Shown here piece after piece: positions 30,901 through 41,837 of a stretch of DNA of 64,000 nt. The first letter of the stretch is position 1. The number at the start of each line of letters is the position of its first letter. A program made the position numbers and the translations under genes. Below the pieces are notes generated by a model, which was given only the letters and a program-made list of their open reading frames with translations, did not search any database and was not told the origin of the DNA. Origin of the DNA: Mycobacterium sp. (GTDB taxonomy: Bacteria > Actinomycetota > Actinomycetes > Mycobacteriales > Mycobacteriaceae); NCBI GenBank assembly GCA_016197405.1, contig JACPVR010000016.1:62001-126000 (forward strand), in the 5' to 3' direction.

Positions 30901-31964
30901 CCAACGGTGGCATCGTCACGATCTCGGGCAACACATTCGTCTACATCCCCACCAAGTCCGCCTCGACGACCGACACCTTCAAGGTGGTGGTGTCCGACGG
31001 ACACGGCGGTACCTCGGTGGCGACCATCAGTGTCGGTCAGGCCACTCCGTCGCCGACGACCGTCGTCACCAGCGGAACCAACACCGTCACAGTCAAACTG
31101 GACGTGCCGGCGGCCGACGCCTCGCTGCTCACCCTGACCAAGGGTTCCGACGGAACCAAGGGCACCGTGGTGCGCAATGCCGACGGCACCTACACCTACA
31201 CCCGCAACAGCGGACTGGGGCACTCGACCACGCCCAACGATTCCTTCACCATCATCGGTACCGACGCCAACGGCAGGCAGGTCACCATCGCCACGGTGAA
31301 TGTCGCACCGCCGGTTGCGAATACGGCGCCGGCGATCGGCGCGGTGACGGTCAGCACCTCGTCGCTGGACTCGGTGAACCTCGGCTTCACCAAGCGGCAG
31401 ACCACCACCGGCAGCATCGCCGCCACGGATGCCGACGGCGACACCATCACCTTCACCGCGGGCAGCTACTCGACGGCCAACGGTGGCACGCTGGTGCTCA
31501 ACGCCAACGGCACCTTCAGCTACACCATCGACAAGGGTTCGACCACGTCGTACTACCACGAGGCCGCCAAGATCGGCGCGGTCGGTAACACCGTCGCGGA
31601 CTCGGTCAGCGTCACCGCCACCGATGCCTTCGGCGGTACCAGCAGCAAGACGATCTCGGTGCCGATCTACGCCGAGAACGACGCCCCGTCGACACCGACC
31701 TCCGGTGTGTTCTGGGGACTCGGAGCCAACGACTGGACCTCGGTGTTCGCCACCGACGGCAACGGTGATTCACTGACCTACACCATCACCAAGCAGCCGC
31801 AGCACGGGTCGGCCTCCTACAACCAGGGCCTGCAGACGCTGAATACCACTGGGGCACAAAACAACGACACCATCACGCTGACGGTGACCGATGGGTACTA
31901 CGTCGTCGTCAACGGTGTGGTGACCGGCACTCCGGCGAGTTCCTCGCGGACCTACACCGTCTAG
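27927..31964 (+). CDS. Large secreted cadherin/VCBS-like repeat protein 1
   Basis: The 1345-residue product has four parts. Signal peptide: basic start MAQHRKVSAKRQKQ, hydrophobic AVMAFLGVAVATAPVAAAA. Ser/Gly/Thr/Asp-rich stalk to about residue 245, with tandem GTSGASG-like units. Conserved proline-led hydrophobic module about 248-300 (PGYTKTEVAAVVFIG, then NILLAIPLALMTLTAYNRF). Then about ten tandem beta-sandwich repeats of tandem-95/VCBS type, with Ca-binding-like DADGDPLTY and stems such as DSFTVTITDGFGG. It ends SSRTYTV. ATG 27927 is chosen over the in-frame GTG 27855 because of the GAGGAG and the match to the paralogue. Probably a surface adhesin or envelope protein; ligand unknown. Confidence 0.88.
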   Translation: MAQHRKVSAKRQKQAGALAVMAFLGVAVATAPVAAAADTDGGTSGASSGSSGSGTSGASGTSGASGTSGTSGTSSSGSESSSSSGSDSGSTSGSDSSGTSGESSGSSTSGSGSSTSGSGTDTSSSGDDDETDTDTSGTGTTGSTGSGSGSGSTSGTTTPSGSGTEPTDTDGTDTTTETSSSGGGTETHKSSGATTSTATQEPASTAPDTETSPTDTDTDTAQALSASTELVSVAAASTSSSSLPDGFPLPAYPDIPGYTKTEVAAVVFIGLAATTAATIPLNILLAIPLALMTLTAYNRFVALGSNTAPVVQTTSQQDPLPIVGTVNGQVVGYDADGDPLTYSVSLANQGSKGLVIIDPVTGKYSYTPYTLGLTDIQDSFTVTIDDSLGMRNHPLGQHTTTVTIEVSIPGIIGNQAPVFDTQPSITSTNNTTGVLTGTFKAHDPEGAKLSFVGLGLLGTVDVDDEPDADGNYTFTYTPYLPHAATGLNLTDLVTITASDPSLALASATFTVHLSNNVNQTPQATYQNTWGSSLLGTVTGSITVTDDDILHTYTPAIITTGKGSVLVSALTGDYVYTASLSAREAASATGATSADKTDTFTVTVTDPYGASTDVVVTVTIPTINIAPIGGVPSNTLGDNNGVVRGQVTAVINTDGDPLSYSIKGSDGASTAYTGAGAIVHVDAAGNYTYIPPASSSGVIADSFTIVVSDGRGGTSDVLVAVGVLGLTSPLKNVNVTKTNSAVGTVTGSVGLASANNGLFTYSANGADYGTVTFDGTNYTYVRTATGHTGGTDDTFDIIGTAYGLQVVVATVTVTPTMANSAPTAGTTTITSSSLTNVLGVYWQSTHGKVNAADADGDTVNYPGGSIIPATYSTTNGGTVSFYSDGTFDYTIGKFSSYYHAASAAGASGNTVADTFTITVTDGFGGTSNIVVSIPIEKLNTNPKSSASVSSSTDTLGVVRGTITGDDDDNDSLTYSLSGAGNPAGATATSSYTTNGGIVTISGNTFVYIPTKSASTTDTFKVVVSDGHGGTSVATISVGQATPSPTTVVTSGTNTVTVKLDVPAADASLLTLTKGSDGTKGTVVRNADGTYTYTRNSGLGHSTTPNDSFTIIGTDANGRQVTIATVNVAPPVANTAPAIGAVTVSTSSLDSVNLGFTKRQTTTGSIAATDADGDTITFTAGSYSTANGGTLVLNANGTFSYTIDKGSTTSYYHEAAKIGAVGNTVADSVSVTATDAFGGTSSKTISVPIYAENDAPSTPTSGVFWGLGANDWTSVFATDGNGDSLTYTITKQPQHGSASYNQGLQTLNTTGAQNNDTITLTVTDGYYVVVNGVVTGTPASSSRTYTV

Positions 31965-32010
31965 GACCAACATCACCAGTGTTGCCTCGTCGCGCCCGGG
32001 CCAGGGCTGC

Positions 32011-33633
32011 GTGATGGTCAACGGCGACGCCGAAGGCGTCTTCCCGACCCATCCACTCAGCCTGCCCCGGCCCGGCCACAGCCTGCATTCGGACGCCACT
32101 GCCTACGGGCTGCCGCCCTCGTCGGTGCCGACCGCGTCGGTCCAGGCGCCGTCGTCGAAGATCGCCGTCATCCCGCTCGGCGTGGGGTCGGGTATCGCCA
32201 CCGGAAACGTCGCCGTTCCCGGGGCGGAGGACGCCACGCCGACCTACAGCGTGACCGGCTACGGCGGGTCCCCGTCGAAGGTGCTGCCCAACAGGGCCAT
32301 CGTCCAGGTCGACGCGCACGGCGACTGGGCCTACATCCCGGCCATCGACAGCGGCCAAGAGGGTGTGATCCGGGATTCGTCGTTCACCGTCTACTGCATC
32401 GACGACCGCGGTGTGAAGACGAAAACCGTGGTCACCGTGACGACCCACGATCTCGACGTCGGCTACCGGACGACGGTCGGCAACGGCTCGGTCACCGGAC
32501 GACTGTCGGTGCCGGACGGCGTGTTGGTTTTCAGCCCGGGAATCGGGCCCGGCAAGGGTAGCCTGCAAACAAATGCCAACGGCACATTCCTCTACACCGC
32601 CAGCGACGACGTGGCTCACGGTGAAACGCAGACGTTCACCATCGTCGGCACCAACGCATTCGGCAATGTCCTCACGGTCGCGGCACTTTCGTTGGTGCCC
32701 AAACCCAATGGCGAGCCGACCCATGTCAGGCCGGGCGCGGTGAAGCCTTTCGAGGTCGATTCGATCGGTATCGTCCGGGGCCACGTGCACGGATCCGATC
32801 CCACCGCTGATGGTCCGGGGATGACCTACAGCGTCACCGATCACGGCGGCGCGGCTTCGGCCAAGCTGGGCAGTGGCGCGATCGTCAACGTCGACGCGTC
32901 GGGCAGGTGGACCTACATCCCGCCATCGGCCGGTGAAGTGCTCGCCGACAGCTTCACGATCTACGTCAGCGGCCGCGACGGCGCCAAGACCACCGCATCG
33001 GTTCGGCTGGCGATGCCCAAGATGCTCGATATCGGTTACCGCACAACGCTTTCCGGTGATAATCAGGTCTACGGTTCGCTGTTGGTTCCGGCTGCCGACA
33101 AGGGACTGCTGACCTTCGCCAAGGCGGGCGACGCGCCAGAGGGCGTCAGCGTGTCCGCCGACGGCACCTTCACCTACATCGGTGAGACGGCAGCGGTCTT
33201 CGACGTCGTCGGCACCGCGTTCGGGCAGGCGACGGTGGTGGCCCGGATCACCGCGACCCCTGCCGCCGCCGCGACCGCTGCGGTGGACGCCGGGCTGACG
33301 GAGGTCACCGTCGGAGGCTCGGGCCGGCGCACCGTGTTCACGCCGACGGGGGAGTGGACCACCACGGTGACCGATCCCAACGGCGGGGTGATCGCCGATG
33401 TCGGCGCCTCCCGCTACGGCGCCGGGGTGGGTTATGTCGTCGCCCAGCCGAAGGCGAAGGGCACCGTCACCGTCACCCGGACGGCAACCGGTGCCGGTCC
33501 GGCCACCAGTACATTCGTGATCGGCTACGAGTCCACCGCGGCGCCGACCGCGGGCTTCTATCCGACCGAGACGTTCACCGTGACGTTCTACGACGCCCGC
33601 GGGGCGTCGGTCACCAAGTCGTACACCTTCTAG
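32011..33633 (+). CDS. Headless VCBS-like repeat ORF (possible gene remnant)
   Basis: The 540-codon frame resembles the C-terminal half of the downstream paralogue: TYSVTGYGGSPSKVLPN matches TYSVTGYGGAASKNLSN, and the last ~110 residues share the C-terminal domain ending ETFTVTFYDARG...SYTF. It has no signal peptide, stalk or hydrophobic module, and no good ribosome binding site precedes GTG 32011. The first ~45 residues look unlike the family, and the frame stays open upstream into the end of the first gene. Coding bias is kept across the repeats. It may be a decapitated duplicate, a part expressed by frameshift from the upstream gene, or a cytosolic relic. Confidence 0.5.
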   Translation: MMVNGDAEGVFPTHPLSLPRPGHSLHSDATAYGLPPSSVPTASVQAPSSKIAVIPLGVGSGIATGNVAVPGAEDATPTYSVTGYGGSPSKVLPNRAIVQVDAHGDWAYIPAIDSGQEGVIRDSSFTVYCIDDRGVKTKTVVTVTTHDLDVGYRTTVGNGSVTGRLSVPDGVLVFSPGIGPGKGSLQTNANGTFLYTASDDVAHGETQTFTIVGTNAFGNVLTVAALSLVPKPNGEPTHVRPGAVKPFEVDSIGIVRGHVHGSDPTADGPGMTYSVTDHGGAASAKLGSGAIVNVDASGRWTYIPPSAGEVLADSFTIYVSGRDGAKTTASVRLAMPKMLDIGYRTTLSGDNQVYGSLLVPAADKGLLTFAKAGDAPEGVSVSADGTFTYIGETAAVFDVVGTAFGQATVVARITATPAAAATAAVDAGLTEVTVGGSGRRTVFTPTGEWTTTVTDPNGGVIADVGASRYGAGVGYVVAQPKAKGTVTVTRTATGAGPATSTFVIGYESTAAPTAGFYPTETFTVTFYDARGASVTKSYTF

Positions 33634-33945
33634 CGCCGCCCGCTGCGCGCGTTCCTCGAACGCCCGTCGGTGCGTCGGTAGGTAGCTGGGTCAACCTTTG
33701 CCGCCGATCACATCAGATGAACGTGTTTACTGGCGTTGTCTTTGCCTCTCGGCGCACAGCAACGGATCCGCGAGCAGCGGTTGCCCGTCAGCGCGACACG
33801 CTGAGAACGGCCTGTGAACAACCACAGAAAACTATTGACTGAGTCGTAAAGTGCCTGTTAGCTTGCGATTCGGAGTGACTCACGTCACAAGTTGCGGGGT
33901 GTGGGGTGCGCCGGGGTGTCCGGCACAGGCAGCGAGGGGGCCAGC
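33634..33945. other. Intergenic region and leader upstream of second repeat-protein gene
   Basis: No gene is seen. It contains the promoter at 33835-33863 and an ~75-nt leader. AGCGAGGGGG about 6 nt before the ATG is the ribosome binding site. Confidence 0.55.
33835..33863 (+). promoter_or_regulatory. SigA-type promoter of second repeat-protein gene
   Basis: -35 TTGACT (33835-33840), 17-nt spacer, -10 TTAGCT (33858-33863), with the same TGCCTG before the -10 as the promoter at 27816-27844. Leader to ATG 33946 is again about 75 nt. Confidence 0.75.
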
Positions 33946-36900
33946 ATGGCACGGCATCGTAAGGTTTCAGCGAATCGGCACAAGCATGCTGGCACCTTGG
34001 CGGTGATGGCTTTTCTGGGGCTTGCGGTGGCAACCGCACCCGCTGCGGCTGCCGCCGACACCGACGGCGGCTCGGCCGGATCGTCGTCTGACTCCTCGGC
34101 ATCCGGTTCGGCCGGTGCCTCGGGCGGCTCCGGTGCATCCGGTGCATCCGGCTCGAGTGGGTCTGCGTCGTCCGGCTCGGAGGCGTCCGGTTCGGGTAGC
34201 GAGTCGTCGGGTTCGGGGGTTGGTGCCTCGAGCGGCTCCGGCGACGATGAACAGACCGACACCGGCGGCGCCACGTCGGGCTCCGGCTCGACGTCGGGTT
34301 CGGGTTCTGGTTCGACATCCACCACGACCGACCCTTCCGACGATGACACCCCGCCCGGCGAGACCGACGAGACCGACGAAACCGACAGCGACACACCACC
34401 CGGTGACGACGAGGATTCCGTCGAAACATCAAGCAGCACAACAGGGCACGCCACCGTCCTCGCGCGCTTGGCCCAGGTGACCCCGGACGAGCATGACACC
34501 GCCGCCGCGGCCGATCCCGGCACCGACCCTGATTCCGGCACCGACACCGTGCAGACGTTCGCCGCGCTGACCGACACCGTGGACATCGCGGCGGCGGCCG
34601 ACGCCAGCCCGACGGCCCTGAAGGACTGGGGCATTCCGCTGCCGACGTACCCGGATGTGCCGGGCTTCACCAAGACCGAAGTGGCCGCGGTGGTCTTCGT
34701 GGGCCTGGCCGGTGCCACCGTCGCGTCACTGCCGGTCAACCCGCTGCTGGCGATCCCGCTGGCGCTGATGACGTTGACGGCCCTGGGCCGGTTCATCCAA
34801 CTCGGCACCAACACCGCGCCGACGCTGCTGGGTACCTCGCAGGAGGAACCGATTCCGATCCTGGGCACGGTGATCGGTGACATCGACGGTTTCGACGCCG
34901 ACGGTGACCCGCTGACCTACACCGTCTCGACACAGGGCACCAAAGGTCTGGTCGTGATGAACCCCCTCGACGGCACCTACGCCTACACGCCGTACACGTT
35001 GGGATTGGCCGGTGTCGAGGACACCTTCTACGTCACCATCGACGACAGCCTCGGCAAGCGGGAGCACCCCCTCGGCACGCACACGCTGACCTTCGCCGTC
35101 ACGGTGAGCATTCCCGGCGTCATCGGGGAGAACCAGGCACCGGTGTTCGACGTCCAGCCCGTGGTCACCGGGAGCAATTCTCAAACCGGCGTCGTCACAG
35201 GAACATTCAGGGCCCACGACCCCGAGGGCGGCGCGCTGACCTTCCTTGCCACCGGCGTGCTCGGGTCGGTCGCCATCAGCGACCCGGATGCCGAGAACAA
35301 CTACACCTTCACCTACACGCCCTACGATCCGCACGCCGCGGCGCTGCTGGGATCGCTGGGTATCAGCGACACCGTCGTGATCACCGCGTTCGACTCGTCG
35401 CTGCTGCCCACCCTCGCGACGCCGGTATCGGTCACCTTCACCAGCACCGTCAACCACAATCCGACGGCGACCTTCCAGAACACCGGCGGCAACAGCGCGC
35501 TGGGAACGGTCACCGGTCAGATCAACGTGCAAGACGCCGACGGTGACACCGTCTTCGGATTCACCCTGCCCGACGGGTTGGGCGTCGCGTACACCACCGG
35601 CAAAGGCGGCGTCGTCGGCATCAACCCGGTCACCGGTGCTTACACCTACCTCGCGTCGATCGACGCCCGTAATGCCGCCAGCCAGCCCGACGCCACCGCC
35701 GACGACAAGATCGACACCTTCCGGGTCAAGGTCGACGACCTGTACGGCGGTTCGGTCACCATCGACGTCACGGTCAACATCCCGACGGTCAACCTCAACC
35801 CGACCGGCGTGCTGGGCAACATCATCCCGGACTCCGACGGTGTGGTCCGCGGCAAGGTCACCGGCTACGACCTGGACGGCCCGGCCAGCGCCCTGACCTA
35901 TTCGCTGTCGGGCGGTGCGATGACGGCCTACACGTCCAACGGCGGCATCGTGCATGTGGAAGCCGACGGTTCCTACGTCTACATCCCCAAGGTCAACAAG
36001 ACCACGGTGCTCGGCGTGACGGTCGACACCCCGTACCTGGACTCGTTCAACATCACCGTCACCGACGCACTCGGCGGGACGGGCACCATCGCGGTCGTCG
36101 GCATCCTGACGTCGCTGAAGGTGGACACCTCGGTCGGTGCCGCCGTGGGCGGTTCGGTGAGCGGCTCGGTGGGCCTGGGCGAGGCCGACAACGCCGGCCT
36201 GCTGAGCTACAGCGCCACCAACGTGCCGGGTTCGGGAATCTTGAACTTCAACCCGAACGGGTCGTTCACCTACACCAACACCACCGCGGCTCCCGGGACC
36301 GAATTCGGCTTCGACGTCGTCGGCACCGCCTACGGACTGACGTTGAACGTGGCCTCGCTCGAAGTGACACCGGTCCCGCCCAACACACCGCCCACCTCGG
36401 ATCTGATCGCCACCTGGTCGGTCGATTCGGCCAATGTCGTGCGGGGCAACATCCACGCCTCCGACGCCGACGGCGACACCTTGACCTACAGCGTCACCGG
36501 GTACGGCGGCGCCGCGTCGAAGAATCTGTCCAATGGCGGCATCCTGCAAGTGGATTCGCTGGGCAACTGGACCTACATCCCGCCGGTCAGCGGCGGTGTC
36601 CTCGGTCAGATCGGCGACTCGTTCACGGTCTACGTCATCGACGGCCGGGGTGGTCAGACCAAGACCGATGTCGTGATCCTCACCGGCGAGCTCAAGAACG
36701 GCGCCTTCACCAACATCGGCACCGGCACGGTGACCGGCGGTGTGAACATTCCCGGTTCGCTGTTCAATTCCTACAGTCTGTCCGGGGCGCCCGCCGGCGT
36801 GAGCATCAACCCGGCCACCGGAGCCTTCACCTACAACGGATCCGGCACCGCCAGCTTCTCCGTCATCGGGACCACGGCCAACGGCAACTCGATGACGGTG

Positions 36901-37251
36901 GCGAACTTCTCGGTCCAGCCCAACCAGAATCCGACGATCACCTCGGTCACCGGCTCATCCGGCCGGGACGCCTTCTTGAAGACCGGCAGCTGGATCGTGA
37001 CGGTGTCGGATCCCGAGGGCGCCGCCATCAGCGGCAGCCAGGGCGTCGGGTGGACGGTGACCACCACCACGCAGGGATCGGTGTCGGTGAGCCGGACCGG
37101 GACGGTGCTCGGCGTCACCACCTTCACGGTGACCTACACCTCCAATACGACGCCGAACATCCTCCAGGGCAAGAAGTCGCCCTCGGAGAGCTTCACCGTC
37201 ACGTTCTACGACGGTGTCGGCGGATCGGTGCAGCGGTCACTCACCTTCTAG
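33946..37251 (+). CDS. Large secreted cadherin/VCBS-like repeat protein 2
   Basis: The 1101-residue paralogue of the 27927-31964 product has the same plan: signal peptide MARHRKVSANRHKHAG...AVATAPAAAAA; Ser/Gly then Asp/Thr-rich stalk to about residue 225; hydrophobic module about 230-285 (PGFTKTEVAAVVFVGLAG, NPLLAIPLALMTLTALGRF); then about eight tandem-95/VCBS-like beta repeats with DADGDPLTY and DADGDTLTY. The conserved C-terminal domain ends ESFTVTFYDGVGG...SLTF. ATG 33946 is chosen by alignment with the paralogue and by the purine-rich site upstream. It is followed by a strong hairpin. Probable envelope-anchored adhesin; role inferred only from architecture. Confidence 0.88.
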   Translation: MARHRKVSANRHKHAGTLAVMAFLGLAVATAPAAAAADTDGGSAGSSSDSSASGSAGASGGSGASGASGSSGSASSGSEASGSGSESSGSGVGASSGSGDDEQTDTGGATSGSGSTSGSGSGSTSTTTDPSDDDTPPGETDETDETDSDTPPGDDEDSVETSSSTTGHATVLARLAQVTPDEHDTAAAADPGTDPDSGTDTVQTFAALTDTVDIAAAADASPTALKDWGIPLPTYPDVPGFTKTEVAAVVFVGLAGATVASLPVNPLLAIPLALMTLTALGRFIQLGTNTAPTLLGTSQEEPIPILGTVIGDIDGFDADGDPLTYTVSTQGTKGLVVMNPLDGTYAYTPYTLGLAGVEDTFYVTIDDSLGKREHPLGTHTLTFAVTVSIPGVIGENQAPVFDVQPVVTGSNSQTGVVTGTFRAHDPEGGALTFLATGVLGSVAISDPDAENNYTFTYTPYDPHAAALLGSLGISDTVVITAFDSSLLPTLATPVSVTFTSTVNHNPTATFQNTGGNSALGTVTGQINVQDADGDTVFGFTLPDGLGVAYTTGKGGVVGINPVTGAYTYLASIDARNAASQPDATADDKIDTFRVKVDDLYGGSVTIDVTVNIPTVNLNPTGVLGNIIPDSDGVVRGKVTGYDLDGPASALTYSLSGGAMTAYTSNGGIVHVEADGSYVYIPKVNKTTVLGVTVDTPYLDSFNITVTDALGGTGTIAVVGILTSLKVDTSVGAAVGGSVSGSVGLGEADNAGLLSYSATNVPGSGILNFNPNGSFTYTNTTAAPGTEFGFDVVGTAYGLTLNVASLEVTPVPPNTPPTSDLIATWSVDSANVVRGNIHASDADGDTLTYSVTGYGGAASKNLSNGGILQVDSLGNWTYIPPVSGGVLGQIGDSFTVYVIDGRGGQTKTDVVILTGELKNGAFTNIGTGTVTGGVNIPGSLFNSYSLSGAPAGVSINPATGAFTYNGSGTASFSVIGTTANGNSMTVANFSVQPNQNPTITSVTGSSGRDAFLKTGSWIVTVSDPEGAAISGSQGVGWTVTTTTQGSVSVSRTGTVLGVTTFTVTYTSNTTPNILQGKKSPSESFTVTFYDGVGGSVQRSLTF

Positions 37252-37272
37252 CGGTCAAATGACGTGGTTGGA

Positions 37273-37301
37273 GCCCGTCGTCCCACTCCGGGACGGCGGG
37301 C
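37273..37301 (+). terminator. Terminator hairpin after second repeat-protein gene
   Basis: The 12-nt arms 37273-37284 and 37290-37301 pair fully with one G-U wobble around a five-base ACTCC loop, 22 nt after the stop codon. No T tract. It separates the repeat-protein locus from ribBA. Confidence 0.7.
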
Positions 37302-37377
37302 AATAACCGTCGGGCCCACGTGGTTCATACTGGAGAGCACTATTTGGTCTTCGGGGACCAGGCAAGGGTGAGGTGTA

Positions 37378-39634
<2,257 letters not shown>

Positions 39635-39657
39635 GTGTGCGGCTGGCGTCACACCGG

Positions 39658-39721
39658 CCGCGAGCGCACGCCTTTGCACACATTGGGCCGGCGTGTCGCG
39701 TACAGACACGTGCGCTCGCGG
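39658..39721 (-). repeat. Dispersed palindromic intergenic element, copy B
   Basis: The 64-bp element is bounded by perfect 13-bp inverted repeats (39658-39670 and 39709-39721). It contains an inner CGTGTC/GACACG hairpin around 39692-39710. Reverse-complemented, it aligns along its whole length with the carA-carB element at 1446-1508. Its fully paired ends and hairpin potential resemble a MITE or REP element. It lies 26 bp before the uvrC -10 hexamer. Confidence 0.8.
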
Positions 39722-39746
39722 TGAATGGGCAGTCGGTGGGCGGGAC

Positions 39747-39752
39747 TAGGCT
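39747..39752 (+). promoter_or_regulatory. -10 hexamer of leaderless uvrC
   Basis: TAGGCT lies 6 nt before the GTG at 39759, and no ribosome binding site is present. Confidence 0.6.
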
Positions 39753-39758
39753 GGAACG

Positions 39759-41819
39759 GTGCCAGACCCCGCCAGCTACCGGCCTGCGCCCGGTTCCATC
39801 CCGGTGGAACCCGGCGTCTACCGGTTCTCCGACCAGCACGGGCGGGTCATCTACGTCGGCAAGGCCAAGAGCCTGCGCAGCAGGCTGACGTCGTATTTCG
39901 CCGATATCTCCGGTCTGCACCCGCGCACCCGGCAGATGGTGACCACCGCCGCCAAGGTCGAGTGGACGGTGGTGAACACCGAGGTCGAGGCGCTGCAGCT
40001 GGAATACAACTGGATCAAGGAGTTCGATCCGCGGTTCAACGTGCGCTACCGCGACGACAAGTCCTATCCGGTGCTGGCCGTCACTCTGGCCGAGGAGTAC
40101 CCACGACTCTTCGTCTATCGGGGACCGCGGCGCAAAGGGGTGCGCTACTTCGGGCCGTACTCCCATGCCTGGGCCATCCGCGAGACGCTGGACCTGTTGA
40201 CCCGGGTTTTCCCGGCCCGCACCTGCTCGGCGGGAGTGTTCAAGCGACACAAGCAGATCGACCGGCCGTGCCTGCTGGGCTACATCGACAAATGCTCGGC
40301 ACCCTGTGTCGGGCGGGTCAGCGCCGACGAGCACCTCAAAATCGTCGAGGATTTCTGCGATTTCCTCTCCGGTAAGACCGACAAGTTCGCCCGCGAGCTC
40401 GAGCAGCAGATGACGAGCGCGGCCGAGGCGCTCGACTTCGAACGCGCGGCCCGGCTGCGCGATGACCTGGGTGCGTTGCGGCGCGCCCTGGAGAAGCAGG
40501 CCGTGGTGCTCGGTGACGGCACCGACGCCGACGTGGTGGCCTTCGCCGAGGACGATCTGGAAGCGGCGGTGCAGGTTTTCCACGTCCGTGGTGGGCGGGT
40601 GCGCGGTCAGCGTGGCTGGGTGGTCGAAAAACCGGACGGTCCAAACGATCCCGACGACGCCGCGGATTCGGTTTCGGCGCAGCTCGTCGAGCAGTTCCTG
40701 ACGCAGTTCTACGGTGATCAGGCCGAGCTGGGCGGGTCGGCCGACGAGGCCACCAATCCGGTACCGCGCGAAGTGCTGGTGCCCTGCCTGCCGCCCAACG
40801 CCGACAAGCTCGCCGATTGGCTCGCCGGACTGCGCGGCTCCCGGGTGGCGCTGCGGGTGCCGCAGCGCGGCGACAAGAAAGCACTCGCCGAGACCGTGCA
40901 GCGCAACGCCCAGGAGGCCCTGCAGCAGCACAAGCTGCGTCGTGCCGGCGACTTCAATGCCAGATCCGCTGCCCTGCAGAGTATTCAGGACAACCTGGGG
41001 CTGGCCGACGCGCCGCTGCGCATCGAATGTGTCGACATCTCCCATGTGCAGGGCACCGACGTGGTGGCCTCGCTGGTGGTGTTCGAAGACGGTCTGCCGC
41101 GCAAATCCGACTACCGGCACTACTCCATCAAGGAGGCCGCCGGTGACGGCCGGTCCGATGACGTGGCCTCCATCGCCGAGGTCACCCGGCGCCGGTTCTG
41201 GCGACACGTCCAGCAGACCCAGGGCGGTACCGACGCCGATATCAGCACCGCGGCCGCCCATCCCGACGAGACCGCGCCGGCGGGTAATTCGCGGCGGTTC
41301 GCCTACCCGCCCAACCTCTACGTCGTCGACGGTGGTGCCCCGCAGGTCAACGCCGCCGCCAAGGTGCTCGAAGACCTCGGCGTCACCGATGTGGCGGTCA
41401 TCGGTCTGGCCAAGCGACTCGAAGAGGTCTGGGTGCCCGGGGAGCCCGACCCGGTGATCCTGCCGCGCCACTCCGAGGGGCTCTACCTGTTGCAACGTAT
41501 CCGCGACGAGGCGCACCGCTTCGCCATCACGTTCCACCGCAGTAAACGGTCCAAGCGCATGACGGCCTCCGCGCTGGACTCGGTGCCGGGTCTGGGCGAG
41601 CACCGCCGCAAGGCGCTGGTGACACATTTCGGCTCGGTGGCACGCCTCAAAGAGGCATCGGTGTCGGAGATCACCGCCGTGCCGGGTATCGGGGTGGCCA
41701 CCGCGACCGCGGTCCTCACCGCACTCGGAGTGCAGGTCGACAGTCAGGATTGCGGGGGAACGCCTACACCGGATGCCGATGTGAGCGATGATGGGATCGC
41801 TCGACAGGTGTCCGGATGA
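39759..41819 (+). CDS. uvrC: Excinuclease ABC subunit C
   Basis: UvrC makes both incisions in nucleotide excision repair. The 686 residues show an N-terminal GIY-YIG nuclease ([20 protein letters not shown]), a zinc/Fe-S cysteine group around [20 protein letters not shown] and CSAPC, the UvrB-binding UVR motif (about 210-245), the RNase H-like nuclease with [19 protein letters not shown] and YVVDGGAPQ, and a C-terminal helix-hairpin-helix tail. The GTG start is supported by the -10 box 6 nt upstream. It leads the rapZ-cuvA-whiA cluster. Confidence 0.96.
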   Translation: MPDPASYRPAPGSIPVEPGVYRFSDQHGRVIYVGKAKSLRSRLTSYFADISGLHPRTRQMVTTAAKVEWTVVNTEVEALQLEYNWIKEFDPRFNVRYRDDKSYPVLAVTLAEEYPRLFVYRGPRRKGVRYFGPYSHAWAIRETLDLLTRVFPARTCSAGVFKRHKQIDRPCLLGYIDKCSAPCVGRVSADEHLKIVEDFCDFLSGKTDKFARELEQQMTSAAEALDFERAARLRDDLGALRRALEKQAVVLGDGTDADVVAFAEDDLEAAVQVFHVRGGRVRGQRGWVVEKPDGPNDPDDAADSVSAQLVEQFLTQFYGDQAELGGSADEATNPVPREVLVPCLPPNADKLADWLAGLRGSRVALRVPQRGDKKALAETVQRNAQEALQQHKLRRAGDFNARSAALQSIQDNLGLADAPLRIECVDISHVQGTDVVASLVVFEDGLPRKSDYRHYSIKEAAGDGRSDDVASIAEVTRRRFWRHVQQTQGGTDADISTAAAHPDETAPAGNSRRFAYPPNLYVVDGGAPQVNAAAKVLEDLGVTDVAVIGLAKRLEEVWVPGEPDPVILPRHSEGLYLLQRIRDEAHRFAITFHRSKRSKRMTASALDSVPGLGEHRRKALVTHFGSVARLKEASVSEITAVPGIGVATATAVLTALGVQVDSQDCGGTPTPDADVSDDGIARQVSG

Positions 41820-41837
41820 GTAGACAGTGCAGGCGAA

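Noticed and set aside
28149..31559. A 1136-codon open frame on the minus strand across the first repeat-protein gene
   Set aside because: It is the antisense of a GC-rich Ser/Gly/Thr repeat gene with strong codon bias; the predicted product is Arg/Gly/Val noise without a signal peptide or domain.
27927..37251. CRISPR or phage-tail interpretation of the repeat region
   Set aside because: The DNA repeats are diverged protein-coding beta-domain repeats without spacers, and no phage genes, integrase or attachment sites are nearby.
37252..37377. FMN riboswitch before ribBA
   Set aside because: None of the conserved FMN-aptamer blocks is visible in the 126-nt gap; only a small TGGTC/GACCA hairpin.
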